Positions 1-10,734 of a stretch of DNA of 64,000 bases are shown one piece after another. The translations under genes and the position numbers were made by a program. Below the pieces are notes generated by a model, which worked only from the letters and a program-made list of their open reading frames with translations, did no database searches and was not told the DNA's origin. Every line of letters begins with the position of its first letter. Position 1 is the stretch's first letter. Source of the stretch: Callorhinus ursinus (Eukaryota; Chordata; Mammalia; Carnivora; Otariidae). Location of the stretch: positions 54,442,259-54,506,258 of the forward strand of contig NW_020312817.1 of assembly GCF_003265705.1 (NCBI RefSeq). Direction: 5' to 3'.

Positions 1-151
1 GGATTTAGGCTTCAACATATGAATTTGGGGAGATACACACATTGAGTGCATAGTAGTGTCCTAAAGCATTCTACACATGACAATCCATATATGTTCTCAT
101 GTGGAGAGAAAAGAAAAACTGTTCATTAACTCTTAACTCATTTGCTTCTAG

Positions 152-395
152 AAGCAGTTTGGTATAGTGATAATAGTTCCTAGATAGGAATTAGGAAACC
201 TAAGTTCTTGACCTGCTTCTATCATTAGTTGGCTGCATAGTCTAGACCTAGGGCAATCACTTAACCTCTCTGAATCTTATTAGTTCTTTCATCTGTGAAA
301 TGGAGAAGGTAAAACCAGTCAAAAGACCAAAGTAGAATGGCATATGTAAGGTATTGTATAAAATAAAGACTGCTATGCAAATGCACAGAATCTTA
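152..395 (+). repeat. MIR SINE
   Basis: Shows the MIR core order: GCAGTTTGGTATAGTG, then a CTTAACCTCTCTGAATCTTA block, then CATCTGTGAAATGGAGAAGG. Strongly diverged, with no target duplication left. Ancient mammalian SINE. Confidence 0.75.
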
Positions 396-1860
396 CCTGT
401 GTGTAAATTGCATCACCCAGGGAGCCTGCCTGGCTAAGTTTTCACTGGAAGGCACAGATGGGTTGGGAGGGAGCAGAGAGCCTGTGCAGTTGCTTCTGTT
501 CTTTAAGAAGAATGTCAGCTTTCAAGACCCCATCTGCTCCTACATCAGAAGAGGAAATTCTGAGTGAGGTTTTGAGGCATCCCGGAAATAGAACTCCAGC
601 AGAAAGAACAGGAAGAAAGCTAATGGGAAGTTAGAACAACTAAGTCATGGGAAAATATATGCATAGTTAGCAGCAATTAACTACAAAATGACCTTGGGCC
701 CAACACTAGTAAAAGAGAAAAAAAATAGAAGCACCTGAACATTCCATATCTTTAGCTCTAACTGTTGTTGTCAGCAGATTTCTACGCTGGTCTCCTGTAT
801 CACTGAGAACTGTCAATGTAGGAAAGACAATAGGGTTTGAAGCCATCAGCCAAGAAAGAATTCTTGAGACGTCTTTGGTGCAGAAAGGTGGTTTTTCTAA
901 AGCATGGGGACAGGACCTCTGGGTAGAAAGAGCTGCACTGGTGTCAAGAGGAGTAGCCCATTATATACTTTCAAGTTGGGAGGGAGTTAGGGCTAGCGAA
1001 AACCTCCCAGGTATTTTGGAAACAAGGTTCCAGGATCCTAGGGGGCTAGTTATTGTTAGGGAAGGGTCATTTATTACTGTTTAGTAAAAACTCAGTCATG
1101 AGACTCTTCAGATGTATATCGGTGGGTGGCTTAAAAGATAATTGCCAACCTGTATCTTGGGGGTAGAAATAAAGGAAGTTTCCTAAAGAATTTTTATGTT
1201 AAAGTAGACTTACAGGATCTTGGGGGTCCGGCCTAAGATTGCCTTTTGCCCTTAGCAAAGTATTAACATCGAGGCAGCTGATTTCCTAGAGGAATGTCAC
1301 TCTGCCTTTTTCAAGGACTTGTCAATGGGCTGTAGTTAATAAGGAAATTTAATTTTTCTTCTGCCTTTGTTTCCCACATCACTGTGACATTGCGACTTTC
1401 TTAATTTTAAGGTTATTCAGACACAGTGTTATGTCTTAAGGTTTTTCTTGCCTGTGGTCCTAATCATCTTTGTTTTTGTTTTTGTTTTTACAACCAACTT
1501 TTATTTCTATTTCAAGAAAGGCCTTGTTTTTCCCACTTACCTAGCATAGTCTCAGGCTGCTTTCCTCAAAAGATTAACTGGTGTTTGTAAAATATTTTTA
1601 TAACTTAATGTAATTGAATTGCACTTGAAATGTGCAATGCCCTATGCTGGTCAAATCATGATAATGATCATCATCATCATTATCATCGTCCCTCTTTAAA
1701 AATCTTGATGATATATAAGATGAGATTTCAATTTATTCTTCCCTCCCCTACTGTCAACAAAGTTGTAATCTTTTCATTAGCCTGTATGTATCCTTGATAG
1801 AATTTATAAAATCCCTAAGGTTAGAGGGATATGTGTGTTAATTTTTTAGGGACGATAATT
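396..1860. other. Intronic DNA without a feature I can support
   Basis: Includes 870-1385, which reads like an old dispersed element (purine-rich, repeated GGATCTTGGGGG-type phrases), but no LTR ends, target duplication or coding frame can be shown. A short ATC-rich tract sits at 1651-1688. No exon is seen. Confidence 0.4.
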
Positions 1861-2451
1861 CCATTTCACCATTTAAAACATTCTTTGTAATAGTAACATA
1901 TTTATTGCAGAAAATCCAAGTAGAAAAGATAGAAAAACAATTCCTTTACTTAGAAGCTTTATTGTTAATATTTTTTCATTCTCTTTTCTCTATATGTCTT
2001 ATTTTATATACTTATGCTCACACTGTATATAAACTGTTTTAATCCATCTTTTTCTTGTTGACATTGTTCTAAGCATTTTCTCTCATCACTAAAAACCCTA
2101 AATTCCTGTGTAATGGTTACACAAATCCATCACCTAGATACACCACCATTTTCATTATATTCTCCTAAAGTTGGATGCTTAAATTGCTTCTGGTATTTAG
2201 ACATTTTTGCCAAGTTGATAGGTGAATAATACCTCTGTCAAAGTTTGTATTTCTTTAATTACTAGTAATATTACATTTAAACATTTTTCAGATGTTTGCC
2301 ATTTTTTTTCTTTTTCATGTAACCACCACCTGTCAAGATGTAAAACATTTCCCCCCAAAAAGTTTCCTCTTACCTATTTTCATCAATCATTAATCCCTTC
2401 CTCCCACTCCAGGCTCTAAGTAACCACAGATGCTTCCCGCTTCCTGTCAGC

Positions 2452-2504
<53 letters not shown>

Positions 2505-2524
2505 AAGATAGATAGAAAGATAGA
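2452..2524 (+). repeat. (GATA)n microsatellite
   Basis: About 17 tandem ATAG/GATA units, the last few interrupted by GAAA. A polymorphic-marker type of repeat, arisen within old L1 sequence. Confidence 0.95.
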
Positions 2525-2565
2525 AAGAGAAAAAAAGAAAGGAAAGAAAGAAAGAAAGAGAAAAA
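2525..2565 (+). repeat. GAAA-rich low-complexity tract
   Basis: Purine-only AAAGAAAGGAAAGAAAG continuation of the GATA array, probably derived from it by slippage and mutation. Confidence 0.85.
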
Positions 2566-2835
2566 TGTGAGTTTTATATAAATGGAATCATACAGTACAT
2601 GTGTTCTTTGGAGTCTGGATTATTTTGCTCAGCACATCTTTGAGATCCATCCTCGTTGCCGCCTGAATCAGTATGTTTCTTTTTATTATTGAGTAAAATG
2701 CCATAATGACAGGCATACTAACACTTGTCTATCACCAAGTGAGTGATAAAACATTGGGTTGATTCAAGTCTGAAGCTATAGTGAATAAAGCTACTGTGTA
2801 CTTGGACAGGTCTCTAGGCTGTTAAGCCATGATTT

Positions 2836-3384
2836 ACTAGAAAAAGATACTTTCTTTTCCTACGTGGGGAAAGAGTTGGGGACTCTAGGTATATCACCCA
2901 CTGTTTCGAGTCAGGCACATTTCCCAAAAGAAAGCCAAACCCTGTTTTGGGATAAAATTAGCAGGATGAGGCAATGGTGCAGGATATAATTTGGAGAGCA
3001 TCTTGGAAAGCCATCTGGGAAGCACCTGATCACCCTCCTCCTGTAGCGGTCTCAAGCATAAGGCTCCTATTGCTCACTGCCCTGCCCCACTCCACATCTT
3101 CTGGCTCCTGACAAGTCTAAGAACGCTGCCAAGGCAGTCCCTGTCCCCTCCCATGACAGGAGAGGGTCAGAGGAGAAAATAACGACAGGCATCATGCTGT
3201 TTAATGCCAGATCCCCTAAATAGCTCCAGGAGGCAGTAGCAGGGTTAGGCTACCCTGCAGGCCACTTGAACACCTGCCCAAGTGGCCCCTAGGGTATTCT
3301 ATGTCCTCTTCTCAGCTACATGGGAATTGCGTGCTTAGGGCTCAAGAGAATTCTATGCAGTGATCTGCAGGGCCTACCTTCTGG
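2836..3384. other. Intronic DNA without a recognisable feature
   Basis: Mixed-composition unique sequence. No frame of useful length, no repeat I recognise and no exon-like splice pair. Confidence 0.5.
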
Positions 3385-3480
3385 AAGTAGAATGCAAACT
3401 TCTTGAGGGCAAGAATCCTACCTCATACAAATTTTTATGTGTGCAAAGCACATAATAGTTACTCAAATATGGTTCTGGAC
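3385..3480 (+). repeat. L2 3' end
   Basis: Contains ATGCAAACTTCTTGAGGGCA and then GCACATAATAGTTACTCAAA, matching the order of the L2 3' tail. Highly diverged. Confidence 0.6.
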
Positions 3481-3735
3481 AATGTACAATCGAAGCCTGA
3501 GACATGGACATGGATTCCTGACTCATAAATGCTCAACAGTATTTTTAAAAGTTAAAGTAGGGTCTTTAACAATCAAATGCTTCTAAGAAAATATTTTTCC
3601 CTGGAAGTGAAATTAATGACAAAAGGGCAATTGTGGTCTTATGTTTAGTGATACTGTGTATATGTTATTTTGTACAACTATCTTTTGAAATAGACACAAA
3701 AGATAATCATCAAACACCACTCCCTCTCTCCTCTT

Positions 3736-3933
3736 CCTTTTTAAGATTTATTTATTTATTTATTTGATAGAGAGAGACACAGTGAGAGAGGGAACACAAG
3801 CAGGGGGAGTGGGAGAGGGAGAAGCAGGCCTCCCGTGGAGCAGGGAGCCCGATGCGGACCTCGATCCCAGGACCCTGGGACCATGACCTGAGCCGAAGGC
3901 AGACGCTTAACGACTGAGCCACCCAGGCGCCCC
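3736..3933 (-). repeat. Can-SINE (subfamily with GACACAG block), antisense
   Basis: Poly(T)/ATTTATTT tail first, then GATAGAGAGAGACACAGTGA, and the head CACCCAGGCGCCCC at the right end. Flanked by TCTCTCCTCTTCCT-like duplications. Lies in the CNRIP1 intron antisense to the gene, about 380 bases before the terminal exon. Confidence 0.95.
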
Positions 3934-4312
3934 TCTCTCTTCTCTTCCTAAACCCCCTTCGTGGCAAGCTCTGAAAGTCTGAGATTCAAAGAGTGGTTTC
4001 CAATAATTAAATTTGGAAAACAGATAAACTTGTGGAGTTATGTTTATTAAAGACAGTATGACAGCAAATGCCACTTGTACGATAGGAATAAGATTTTATA
4101 GAGAAAAAGATGGCTTACAGACAGCTTTTCAGGAAATTAGCTCACATAATAAAGGAAAATAGTTCATTAAAGTTAAAGGCCTAAACTTTGCAAACCAAAA
4201 GAGTCTTGACTGTTGACCCCTGAATATGCAGGATCTCTTTCCCTAACATGAGTTCTTATCTGTTGTTCGTGGCAGAATGAGGTTTTTATGGCACGTGTTT
4301 CTCTCCCCTCAG

Positions 4313-4477
4313 TTCACTGACATTGGGACCTTCGAGACGGTATGGCAAGTCAAGTTCTACAATTACCACAAGCGAGATCACTGCCAATGGGGAAGCCCGT
4401 TCTCTGTCATTGAGTATGAATGCAAGCCCAATGAGACACGCAGCCTCATGTGGGTGAACAAGGAGTCCTTCCTCTGA
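4313..4477 (+). CDS. CNRIP1: CNRIP1 terminal coding exon (residues 111-164, cannabinoid receptor-interacting protein 1, isoform a)
   Basis: This exon encodes the C-terminal 54 residues of CNRIP1 (CRIP1a), a small cytosolic protein without membrane segments that binds the C-terminal tail of the CB1 cannabinoid receptor and dampens its constitutive signalling. The reading frame starts in phase 0 directly after the acceptor AG with [20 protein letters not shown] and ends [11 protein letters not shown] followed by TGA at 4475-4477. I recognise it as essentially identical to the mammalian protein, whose total length is 164 residues. The last four residues, ESFL, fit a class I PDZ ligand (Ser at -2, Leu at 0), a feature noted for CRIP1a. 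The junction before residue 111 is also where the known shorter isoform CRIP1b diverges. Upstream exons are outside the window. The frame is open a little further upstream (from 4277), but that part is intron. Confidence 0.96.
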   Translation, partial: FTDIGTFETVWQVKFYNYHKRDHCQWGSPFSVIEYECKPNETRSLMWVNKESFL

Positions 4478-4868
4478 AGATGGCTCTTTCTGATGTTGCT
4501 GGACAATCTCTTCAAAAATCAACTTTCAGATAACCCAGCACAAGCCTTCACCAAGGCACACGACACCGTTGATGTTTCCCATCGGGTGCCGTTGACCTAC
4601 TGGCCCCGATTATTTTGAAAGTGTAATTCCCTTCTGATGCCATGTCCCTGACATAAAAAATCGTGATGTACCATCCCTGAGACGATCCTTTGCTGTGTTC
4701 TGTGTTGGTGTTCCTGCATCCAGTTGTTTCTGGTCATGCCGTTGACTGCTTCTGAGGAGCTCAGTGGAACTGGCAGACATATCCCATTTTTAGCCATTCC
4801 ACTGAATGACTGGTGTTTTGTTTCCACATTGAGGGATTCCCCCATTTTTTTGTTGTTGTTAAATGCTA

Positions 4869-4874
4869 AATAAA
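4869..4874 (+). terminator. CNRIP1: Proximal poly(A) signal of CNRIP1 (AATAAA)
   Basis: AATAAA inside an A-rich run, followed at 4884-4892 by a GT-rich element (CGTGTGTGGG) that suits the downstream CstF site. This suggests alternative polyadenylation and a 3'UTR of about 400 bases. The A-rich context could also cause false internal priming in cDNA. Confidence 0.5.
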
Positions 4875-5311
4875 AAAAAACAACGTGTGTGGGTTCTCTC
4901 CCCAGTGTAATATGGTAACATGTAACTTGCAGCGTTAACCAACTCTCAAGGCAGGCTTGGTGAAAATGTAAGACACACAGCAGTGAGTAGGACTCAGATG
5001 TTGTGCTTCATATAAACAGCTCAGCTTCTTCAGGGAGAAATAATGACAAAATAAAAGGGCAAGTATTTAAGAAATATATGTAACACATTAAAACTCTTTC
5101 AAGTAACTTAAGGTATTATGTTGTGGCCTAGTAGAAATGGGAAAAGGCATGGTTGGGGTCCACTGTTAAACAAGGCGACAGAAGTTGTAGGGTTACCTTT
5201 TTGGCAAGCTGCCGTAGTGTTCAAACATGCATACGATGGCATCCCAAATTCCCCTTCACTTGAACTTTGTAAAACTGTGTATGGAACTGTAATGAACTTT
5301 TGATATTTCTT

Positions 5312-5317
5312 AATAAA
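5312..5317 (+). terminator. CNRIP1: Distal poly(A) signal of CNRIP1 (AATAAA)
   Basis: Canonical AATAAA about 835 bases after the stop codon, followed by a T-rich and GTGGG-containing stretch. It is the most likely main transcript end; sequence continuity with the repeat-free 3'UTR supports this. Confidence 0.7.
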
Positions 5318-5344
5318 GGTATTGAAAATCATGCCCTGGCTTTT

Positions 5345-6123
5345 CTTCTTCATGTGGGCAATATCTATCTAGATGGTGGACCTCTGTTCCAAGCCAGCCC
5401 CATTCAGATCTCCAGCTACATTGCAGGGTGCGGAGGACATACCTGGAGGAGAATCACAGTTCATCATAGATCAGCTTTGACAGTTGAACAGGAGCACTCC
5501 AGCCAGCTCTAACAAGGCTAGCAGAGACTCAGGCACTTGGTGGACAATCAAAAACTGCTTGTCCCTACTTCCCCCCATGCTTCCTCCTGGGACGACCACT
5601 TCCATCAGCTGGCTATGGAGCTGAGCAGCTTGAGGACATGCTATTGTAATAGTGAATGGACACCGGGATGGAGAGCTCCTTCCCTGCTCCCAGGGGACTG
5701 CAAGTTATGTGGCACAAATCCCTTATTCCATGCAGTTTGAGGATAAATTCCCTAAGAAGGAAAGACATTTTCTCTGGGAGAGTAGCATACTACCCTGTAA
5801 TGGTGTTGTCGTGTTCCCTTGGGAAGCACAGATCCTATTGCGTCGGGAGAAGTTAGTTGCGGATTTGCTTTTCTGCTACCTGCAAAGACTTCTTCGTGTG
5901 GGTATATGCTAGGTTAGGGGGAGTGTTGTAAAGAGTTTACTGTGGAACCGCATTCACAAGGCTGGCAGGAAACCCGTTGCGCCTCTGAGTCACTTACCTG
6001 TAATGAGGCCACACTGCCAGTAGGGCACAGCAATGCCTTGGATTTGGGCTCATCGTGAGCGGTGTTGAAAAACAACAGTACGTTTCTCAATTCCTTCGTC
6101 TTTCAAAAATAATAGTGTCTCTT
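5345..6123. other. DNA just downstream of CNRIP1, no feature recognised
   Basis: Unique, repeat-poor sequence. Short open frames around 5300-5912 overlap one another without gene-like structure or similarity I recognise. Part of it may still be transcribed read-through of CNRIP1. Confidence 0.45.
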
Positions 6124-6184
6124 AGAACTGCTGCTAAAAAATAAAATAAAATAAAAAAATAAAAAGAACTGCTGCTAAAAAATA
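6124..6184 (+). repeat. Tail-only retroposition scar: 20-bp duplication around an A-rich insert
   Basis: AGAACTGCTGCTAAAAAATA at 6124-6143 recurs exactly at 6165-6184, separated only by A-rich sequence 6144-6164 of the AATAAAATAAA type. This looks like a target-site duplication around a retroposon that kept only its tail. Confidence 0.7.
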
Positions 6185-6517
6185 AGCATGAATCCACTCC
6201 CAATGATTGTATTTTAAAAACCACCATTCACTTATTGCAACAGACATTGACATAAGCAACAGATTTACTACAGACAGAGGCTAAGTTTTCTTCCAGAATA
6301 TCCAGTAGAGGGGCAGGCTTATTAGATGGTGGGAAAATATGAAAATTATATATTTTAATCTCTTGAAACCTCTGATTAGTAAATATTTTCGTTTGTGAAA
6401 TGAGGTTTCAAGCTAGTGACTCATCTGTCGGAACTTTAGTATTTGTTTTGAGGGATGGAGGCAGTATCACAGCTTCGGCAATTTTCCTTTTTTTTTTTTT
6501 TTAAAGTAGAGGCTCTA

Positions 6518-6719
6518 GGGGCACCTCGGTGGCTCAGTCATTAAGCGTCTGCCTTCGGCTCAGGTCATGATCCCAGGGTCCTCGGATCGAGCCCCACATC
6601 GGGCTCCCTGCTCCGCGGCAAGCCTGCTTCTCCCTCTCCCACTCTCCCTGCTTGTGTTCCAGCTCTCACTGTGTCTCTCTCTGTCAAATAACTAAATAAA
6701 ATCTTAAAAAAATAATAAT
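6518..6719 (+). repeat. Can-SINE, sense
   Basis: Head GGGGCACCTCGGTGGCTCAG, tRNA-related body, TC-rich part, CTAAATAAAATCTT and A-rich tail. AAAGTAGAGGCTCT/AAAGTAGAGGCTTT flank it. Confidence 0.95.
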
Positions 6720-7905
6720 AAAGTAGAGGCTTTAATTTTTGAGTTTGGACTGACTCAAAGCAGAGCTGGGGAAACGTGGCGTGGTGTAACTGCTCGCACC
6801 TTCCTCCGAAAGAGTGGGCAGATGAGCCCCGGGCAAGAAGCTGGAGCATCTGAGTCCAGCAAACACGATGGTTGAGCCTGACGGGTCACCCACCTTTGTA
6901 CGACTCAGATTGCTTGCATTTAAAACAAGGAGTTAGGCTAATAGAATTCTAAAGCCCTTTAAGATTTAAGGTTTATATCTCTACTTTACACTCCTTTAAA
7001 AAAAAAAAAAAAGCATGTGTCTTTTCCTTGGGGCTAAGAGGTAAGGTTGAATCCAAGGAGGTGGAGAGGAGATGGAGCTGAAGTAAACAGGAAATCTTAA
7101 CAGCTAATCTGCCACGTTAAGTGATCTCTCCTGGCATATACTGTTCTGCTTATGACTGGACTCCAGCCCAGTCTCTCTGGCTGCGTCTCGCATAGCTCTC
7201 CTCCTACTCCAAAATGTGAGTGCTCAGCTATACCAAGCTGCCGAGCTGTAACTTTGCCCCTCAGCCAGCCGGAAGGGCTATTTTTATACAAGTTGTAGCC
7301 ATGTCTCTCTACTTCTAAGCATCAGATGGCTACCCAGAAGCTTGAGGAACTAGGCCATCCTTCTAATTATGATGATGACTAAAAACACTTTTGAACAAGT
7401 GAAGAGTAGAAATGCCTTGAATTTATATTTTGTGACACCTCACTTACTGAGAGGTCACTTACCCCACCATCCAAACTATCTGGATCACAGTTGAGAACAG
7501 AAAACATGCCAAAAAATAAAGATCCCTGTCACAGATGTCACAAAGTCCATTCCCTAAAGGCTTGGGTCTTCTCTCAAGACCTCATGACTCCTACTTCAGA
7601 GACAGTTCTAGCATATAGGGTGATCTGGTTTCTGACTTTTAGGAAATCAGAAGCAGAATAATTGGAGGAAAGAGGGCAATTTCTAAGAGTAGATACACTG
7701 CAAATAATCTTTTTTTTTCACGGAGAGGACAAAGAAAAAAAGCAGGTAAAGTACATCAAAAAGTATAATAGATAGGGGCACCCCTACAGTATAGGGCTAT
7801 AGTCCTGTGCTAGACCACAGTAGTTCCTGTGGACATCAAATAAAAATTGACATACTCAATCATCACCCTGCTATATTTAGAAAGACCATCCATTATCTTC
7901 GGAAA
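6720..7905. other. Intergenic DNA, no feature recognised
   Basis: Unique-looking sequence with a short A run at 7000. Frames here are short and without recognisable domains. Confidence 0.5.
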
Positions 7906-7914
7906 TGTAGCATC

Positions 7915-8135
7915 ATGACTCTGTGTTTAAGAGTTCAGATGCTGAAGCCCAGACCCCCCAAGTCAAATCCTGGCTCATCCACGTAACAACTATAAGACCT
8001 TAATATCGCTTTGCTCCAATTTTCTCATTCGGAAAATGGAGGTAAGAACAGTTTTGCCTTATGGCATGGTTATGAAGATTAAAGAAATTATGTAAAAACT
8101 TTAGAAGGGTGTCTGACATATAGCATTACTTTTCT
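7915..8135 (+). repeat. MIR SINE
   Basis: GAGTTCAGATGCTGAAGCCC, then AAATCCTGGCTCATCCACG, TTTTCTCATTCGGAAAATGG and GGTTATGAAGATTAAAGAAA follow the MIR order from head to tail. Confidence 0.75.
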
Positions 8136-8156
8136 AATCTATTATCCTTTTTTTAT

Positions 8157-8330
8157 TTGAGTATAGTTGACACACAAATGTTACCTTGGTTTCAGATGTA
8201 CCACTTGGGGATTTGGCAATTTATACATTATGTCCACCACAAGTGTAGCTAAATCTGTCCCATTACATCGCTATTATAGTATCATTGACTGGCACATAGC
8301 ATTATTCAGTACATTTTGTTTAAAAGACAT
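8157..8330 (-). repeat. L1 3' UTR fragment, antisense
   Basis: GAGTATAGTTGACACACAAA, TTTCAGATGTACCACTTGGG and CACCACAAGTGTAGCTAAAT are hallmarks of the reversed carnivore/mammalian L1 3' end. Confidence 0.7.
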
Positions 8331-8334
8331 AAAG

Positions 8335-8689
8335 GGCAAAATAAATTTTCAAACAAAATCATTAAAAACGTCAAGAGAAAAACTGAAGGTATTTAAGAGA
8401 TAAAACTCCTTCTAGGATATTCCTGACATGGATGTGGAGTAATGGCCAAATTTTATGCTCTATTTTTTACAAAAACAAAAAAACACCCACATGTATAGAC
8501 AATATTTTAATTATTTAAAAGTAAAAACTTGAAGTAGTATATTTTAAGATATGCTGGGAAAAGAAAATCTCCACAAACAGGCTTCCCTAGAGTTTCTTTT
8601 AGGAAGACCCAGTTTTGAATAACATGGAAATATCAGGACAGAGTCAGAGAACCTAAAATCTGGTAAAGGTCAAGAATGATGTCTCAAGT
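8335..8689. other. Intergenic DNA, no feature recognised
   Basis: AT-rich unique sequence between L1 and MIR relics; nothing supported. Confidence 0.5.
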
Positions 8690-8925
8690 TCTGTTTGTTA
8701 TTTCTTTTACTCCTACTAATATTCCGGGAGGTAGGCAGTGCCTGTCATATCTCCATTTTACGGAGGAAAAATTAGTCTCAGCTGGTGAAAATTAAGGCTC
8801 AAGCTTGATCACCTAATTTTATAGGGAACTCCTTCCTTTGATCTTCCGTTTCTCATTTATGAAATGGTGACAATGATATTACCATCACAAAGTGTGTTAG
8901 GGATTAAATAACATATCCCATGCAA
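8690..8925 (-). repeat. MIR-type relic(s)
   Basis: The left part reads as reversed MIR (CTCCATTTTACGGAGG). The right part (TCATTTATGAAATGGTGACA, GTTAGGGATTAAATAACATA) reads as forward MIR. Probably two adjacent old fragments. Confidence 0.45.
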
Positions 8926-9226
8926 CTCTTCTCCCCATCTCCTTCCTCCTGACACATTTCATTCAAAATGATTTCATTATGTGCCCACACTCCTACAGTG
9001 TTTGTTTTTTTAACTTGGTGGTTTTGCCTAAATTTGTTTGCAGCCTAGTAAGTCAGTCACTAGTAAATCAATCACTTTTCACCAAGAAAATAACTATGAC
9101 TCTCTTAAATATATATTATATATCTTATAAATCTCATAATATAAATGAGACTTAAAAATTACTGCCAATAAATAAAAGTGCTCAATTTCTCAAAACTCAG
9201 TACTCAGTGTAGAAATCTATGGCACT

Positions 9227-9420
9227 TGGGGCGCCTGGGTGCCTCAGTTGGTTAAGTAGCTGCCTTTGGCTCAGGTCATGATTTCGCAGTCCTGGGATGG
9301 AGCCCTGCTCAGCAGGGAGTCTGCTTCTCCCTCTCCCTCTGCCCCTCGCCCTGCTTGTGCGCTCCTGTGCACTCTCTCTCTCTCTTTCTCTCTCAAATAA
9401 ATAAGTAAAATTTTAAAAAA
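9227..9420 (+). repeat. Can-SINE, sense
   Basis: Begins GGGGCGCCTGGGTGCCTCAG and ends in an AAATAAATAAGTAAAATTTT tail. Clear target duplication GAAATCTATGGCACT/GAAATCTTGGCACT. Confidence 0.95.
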
Positions 9421-9559
9421 GAAATCTTGGCACTCTACACAGCATATATCTTAAAGATGACCTTCTCTCTTTAAAGTCATACTAAGCACTAGATAGGACA
9501 CCACAATTTTTCCTTAACAAATACGTTGTTCCTTTCCTATTTGCTAAAGGGTGGAAACT

Positions 9560-9790
9560 CGGGCAATACTTTTGGTCCCACCCAGGCACTCTAGACTCAG
9601 TCACGGTGAACTTCTGGTTCTCCTTCAGATATACCAAGTCAGAACTGTTTCCTTGCCTCTGCACACCCTGTTCCCTCTGCTTGGAATGCTCCACTCTGTT
9701 TTCTACCTAGCAAAGCCCTCAGATGCCAGCTTAAATGTCACCCCCGCTATGAAGTCGGTCCTGACTTCTCTAACATGTTGAGTCAAGAAT
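9560..9790 (+). repeat. L2 3' region
   Basis: TTCCCTCTGCTTGGAATGCT and the following AAATGTCACCCCC ... GTCCTGACTTCTC match the end of the L2 ORF in sense orientation. The short frame at 9551-9781 is this relic, not a gene. Confidence 0.65.
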
Positions 9791-9972
9791 AATTTTGAAA
9801 TCTTGTTTACTCAAATATTTTACTTTTTCTTTTTTACCCCATTTCTGAAAAGTGTCATCAGCCTCCACCTAACCTCTGCTTTTCTTAAGTTCTCTGGACG
9901 GCTTCCACGTGTTCTTACTGACTCAGTGAGAATGAGCTGACTCAATAAAAAGGTGATGAGATTCTAGAAAGA

Positions 9973-10018
9973 GCTAGCTGGCTGGCTGGCTGACTGGCTG
10001 GCTGAAAAACCAGCCAGT
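9973..10018 (+). repeat. (GGCT)n array with a 9-bp hairpin
   Basis: Tandem CTGG/GGCT units. ACTGGCTGG (9993-10001) is the exact reverse complement of CCAGCCAGT (10010-10018) across an 8-base loop. Confidence 0.85.
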
Positions 10019-10147
10019 GAGAAGTGTGGAATGTATTAACTCTTAGGGGGTTAGTTCTGCTCCCTCTAAAAGAAGGAAAGCCAATGAGAAAGAAAAAAGC
10101 TTCTGAATGCTCGTACTGACGTTGATTTAGGTGAACATGCCTTTTTT

Positions 10148-10347
10148 ATTTTTTTTTAAAGATTTTTATTTATTTATTTGACAGAGAGAGACATAGCGAG
10201 AGAGGGAACACAAGCAGGGGGAGTGGAAGAGGGAGAAGCAGGTTTCCTGCAGAGCAGGGAGCACGATGCGGGGCTCGATCCCAGGGCCCTGGGACCATGA
10301 CCTGAGCCGAAGGCAGACCCTTAACGACTGAGCCACCCACGTGCCCC
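10148..10347 (-). repeat. Can-SINE (GACATAG/GACACAG type), antisense
   Basis: T-rich start, GACAGAGAGAGACATAGCGA, and reversed head CACCCACGTGCCCC. GTGAACATGCCTTTT and GTGACTATGCCTTTT flank it as an imperfect target duplication. Confidence 0.95.
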
Positions 10348-10734
10348 GTGACTATGCCTTTTAATGTTAGGAGTATTGTTAGTGATGATGGCACTAAGAT
10401 GTGTAGTTCTTTTAAGGAGTTTATTTATGGCAGGGTAATCATGTGTGCTACCCACCAAAGGTTTCCAGCCTTCCCCTGTTTAAGCGCGTGATAGCATTGC
10501 AATTCCATGGCCTGGCTAGAGCCATGTGAGTGTAGCTCAGGCCAGTAAATTGTGAGCAGAAGTGACTCTGTTGCTTTCAGCCCGAAATATCCAGCTGTCT
10601 GTGCGATACCCAACAGAACTCTCTTTCCCTTTGCCATGGCAACCAGCCACTTTCAAGTTGATCCGTCAACCTGCATCCTAGCATGAGAAGATATAGAGTA
10701 GAATCCTAGGCAACCTATGTTGGACCTGTAACAT

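Larger units (their letters stand above)
1865..2830 (-). repeat. Old L1 (L1M/HAL1-type) 3' material, antisense
   Basis: Phrases typical of reversed old L1 3' regions occur in order: the GGTGAATAATACCTCTGT block at 2222, the ATTTCTTTAATTACTAGTAA block, ATAAATGGAATCATACAGTA at 2578, and TTGAGATCCATCCTCGTTGC at 2639. The GATA microsatellite has expanded inside it. It may be two adjacent fragments. Confidence 0.6.
1..4312 (+). other. CNRIP1: CNRIP1 last intron (3' part)
   Basis: Sequence upstream of the CNRIP1 terminal exon. It ends in a good U2 splice acceptor: a pyrimidine-rich stretch (4298-4310) followed by AG at 4311-4312. No other exon is recognisable in this stretch, which holds a MIR, old L1 material, a GATA microsatellite, an L2 tail and one Can-SINE. 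The intron start lies outside the window. Confidence 0.85.
4478..5340 (+). other. CNRIP1: CNRIP1 3' untranslated region
   Basis: Follows the CNRIP1 stop codon and carries no interspersed repeat. The probable end is just after the AATAAA at 5312-5317, because a T/GT-rich stretch follows at about 5338-5360. An earlier AATAAA at 4869 could give a short form. The exact cleavage site is not visible from sequence. Confidence 0.75.
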
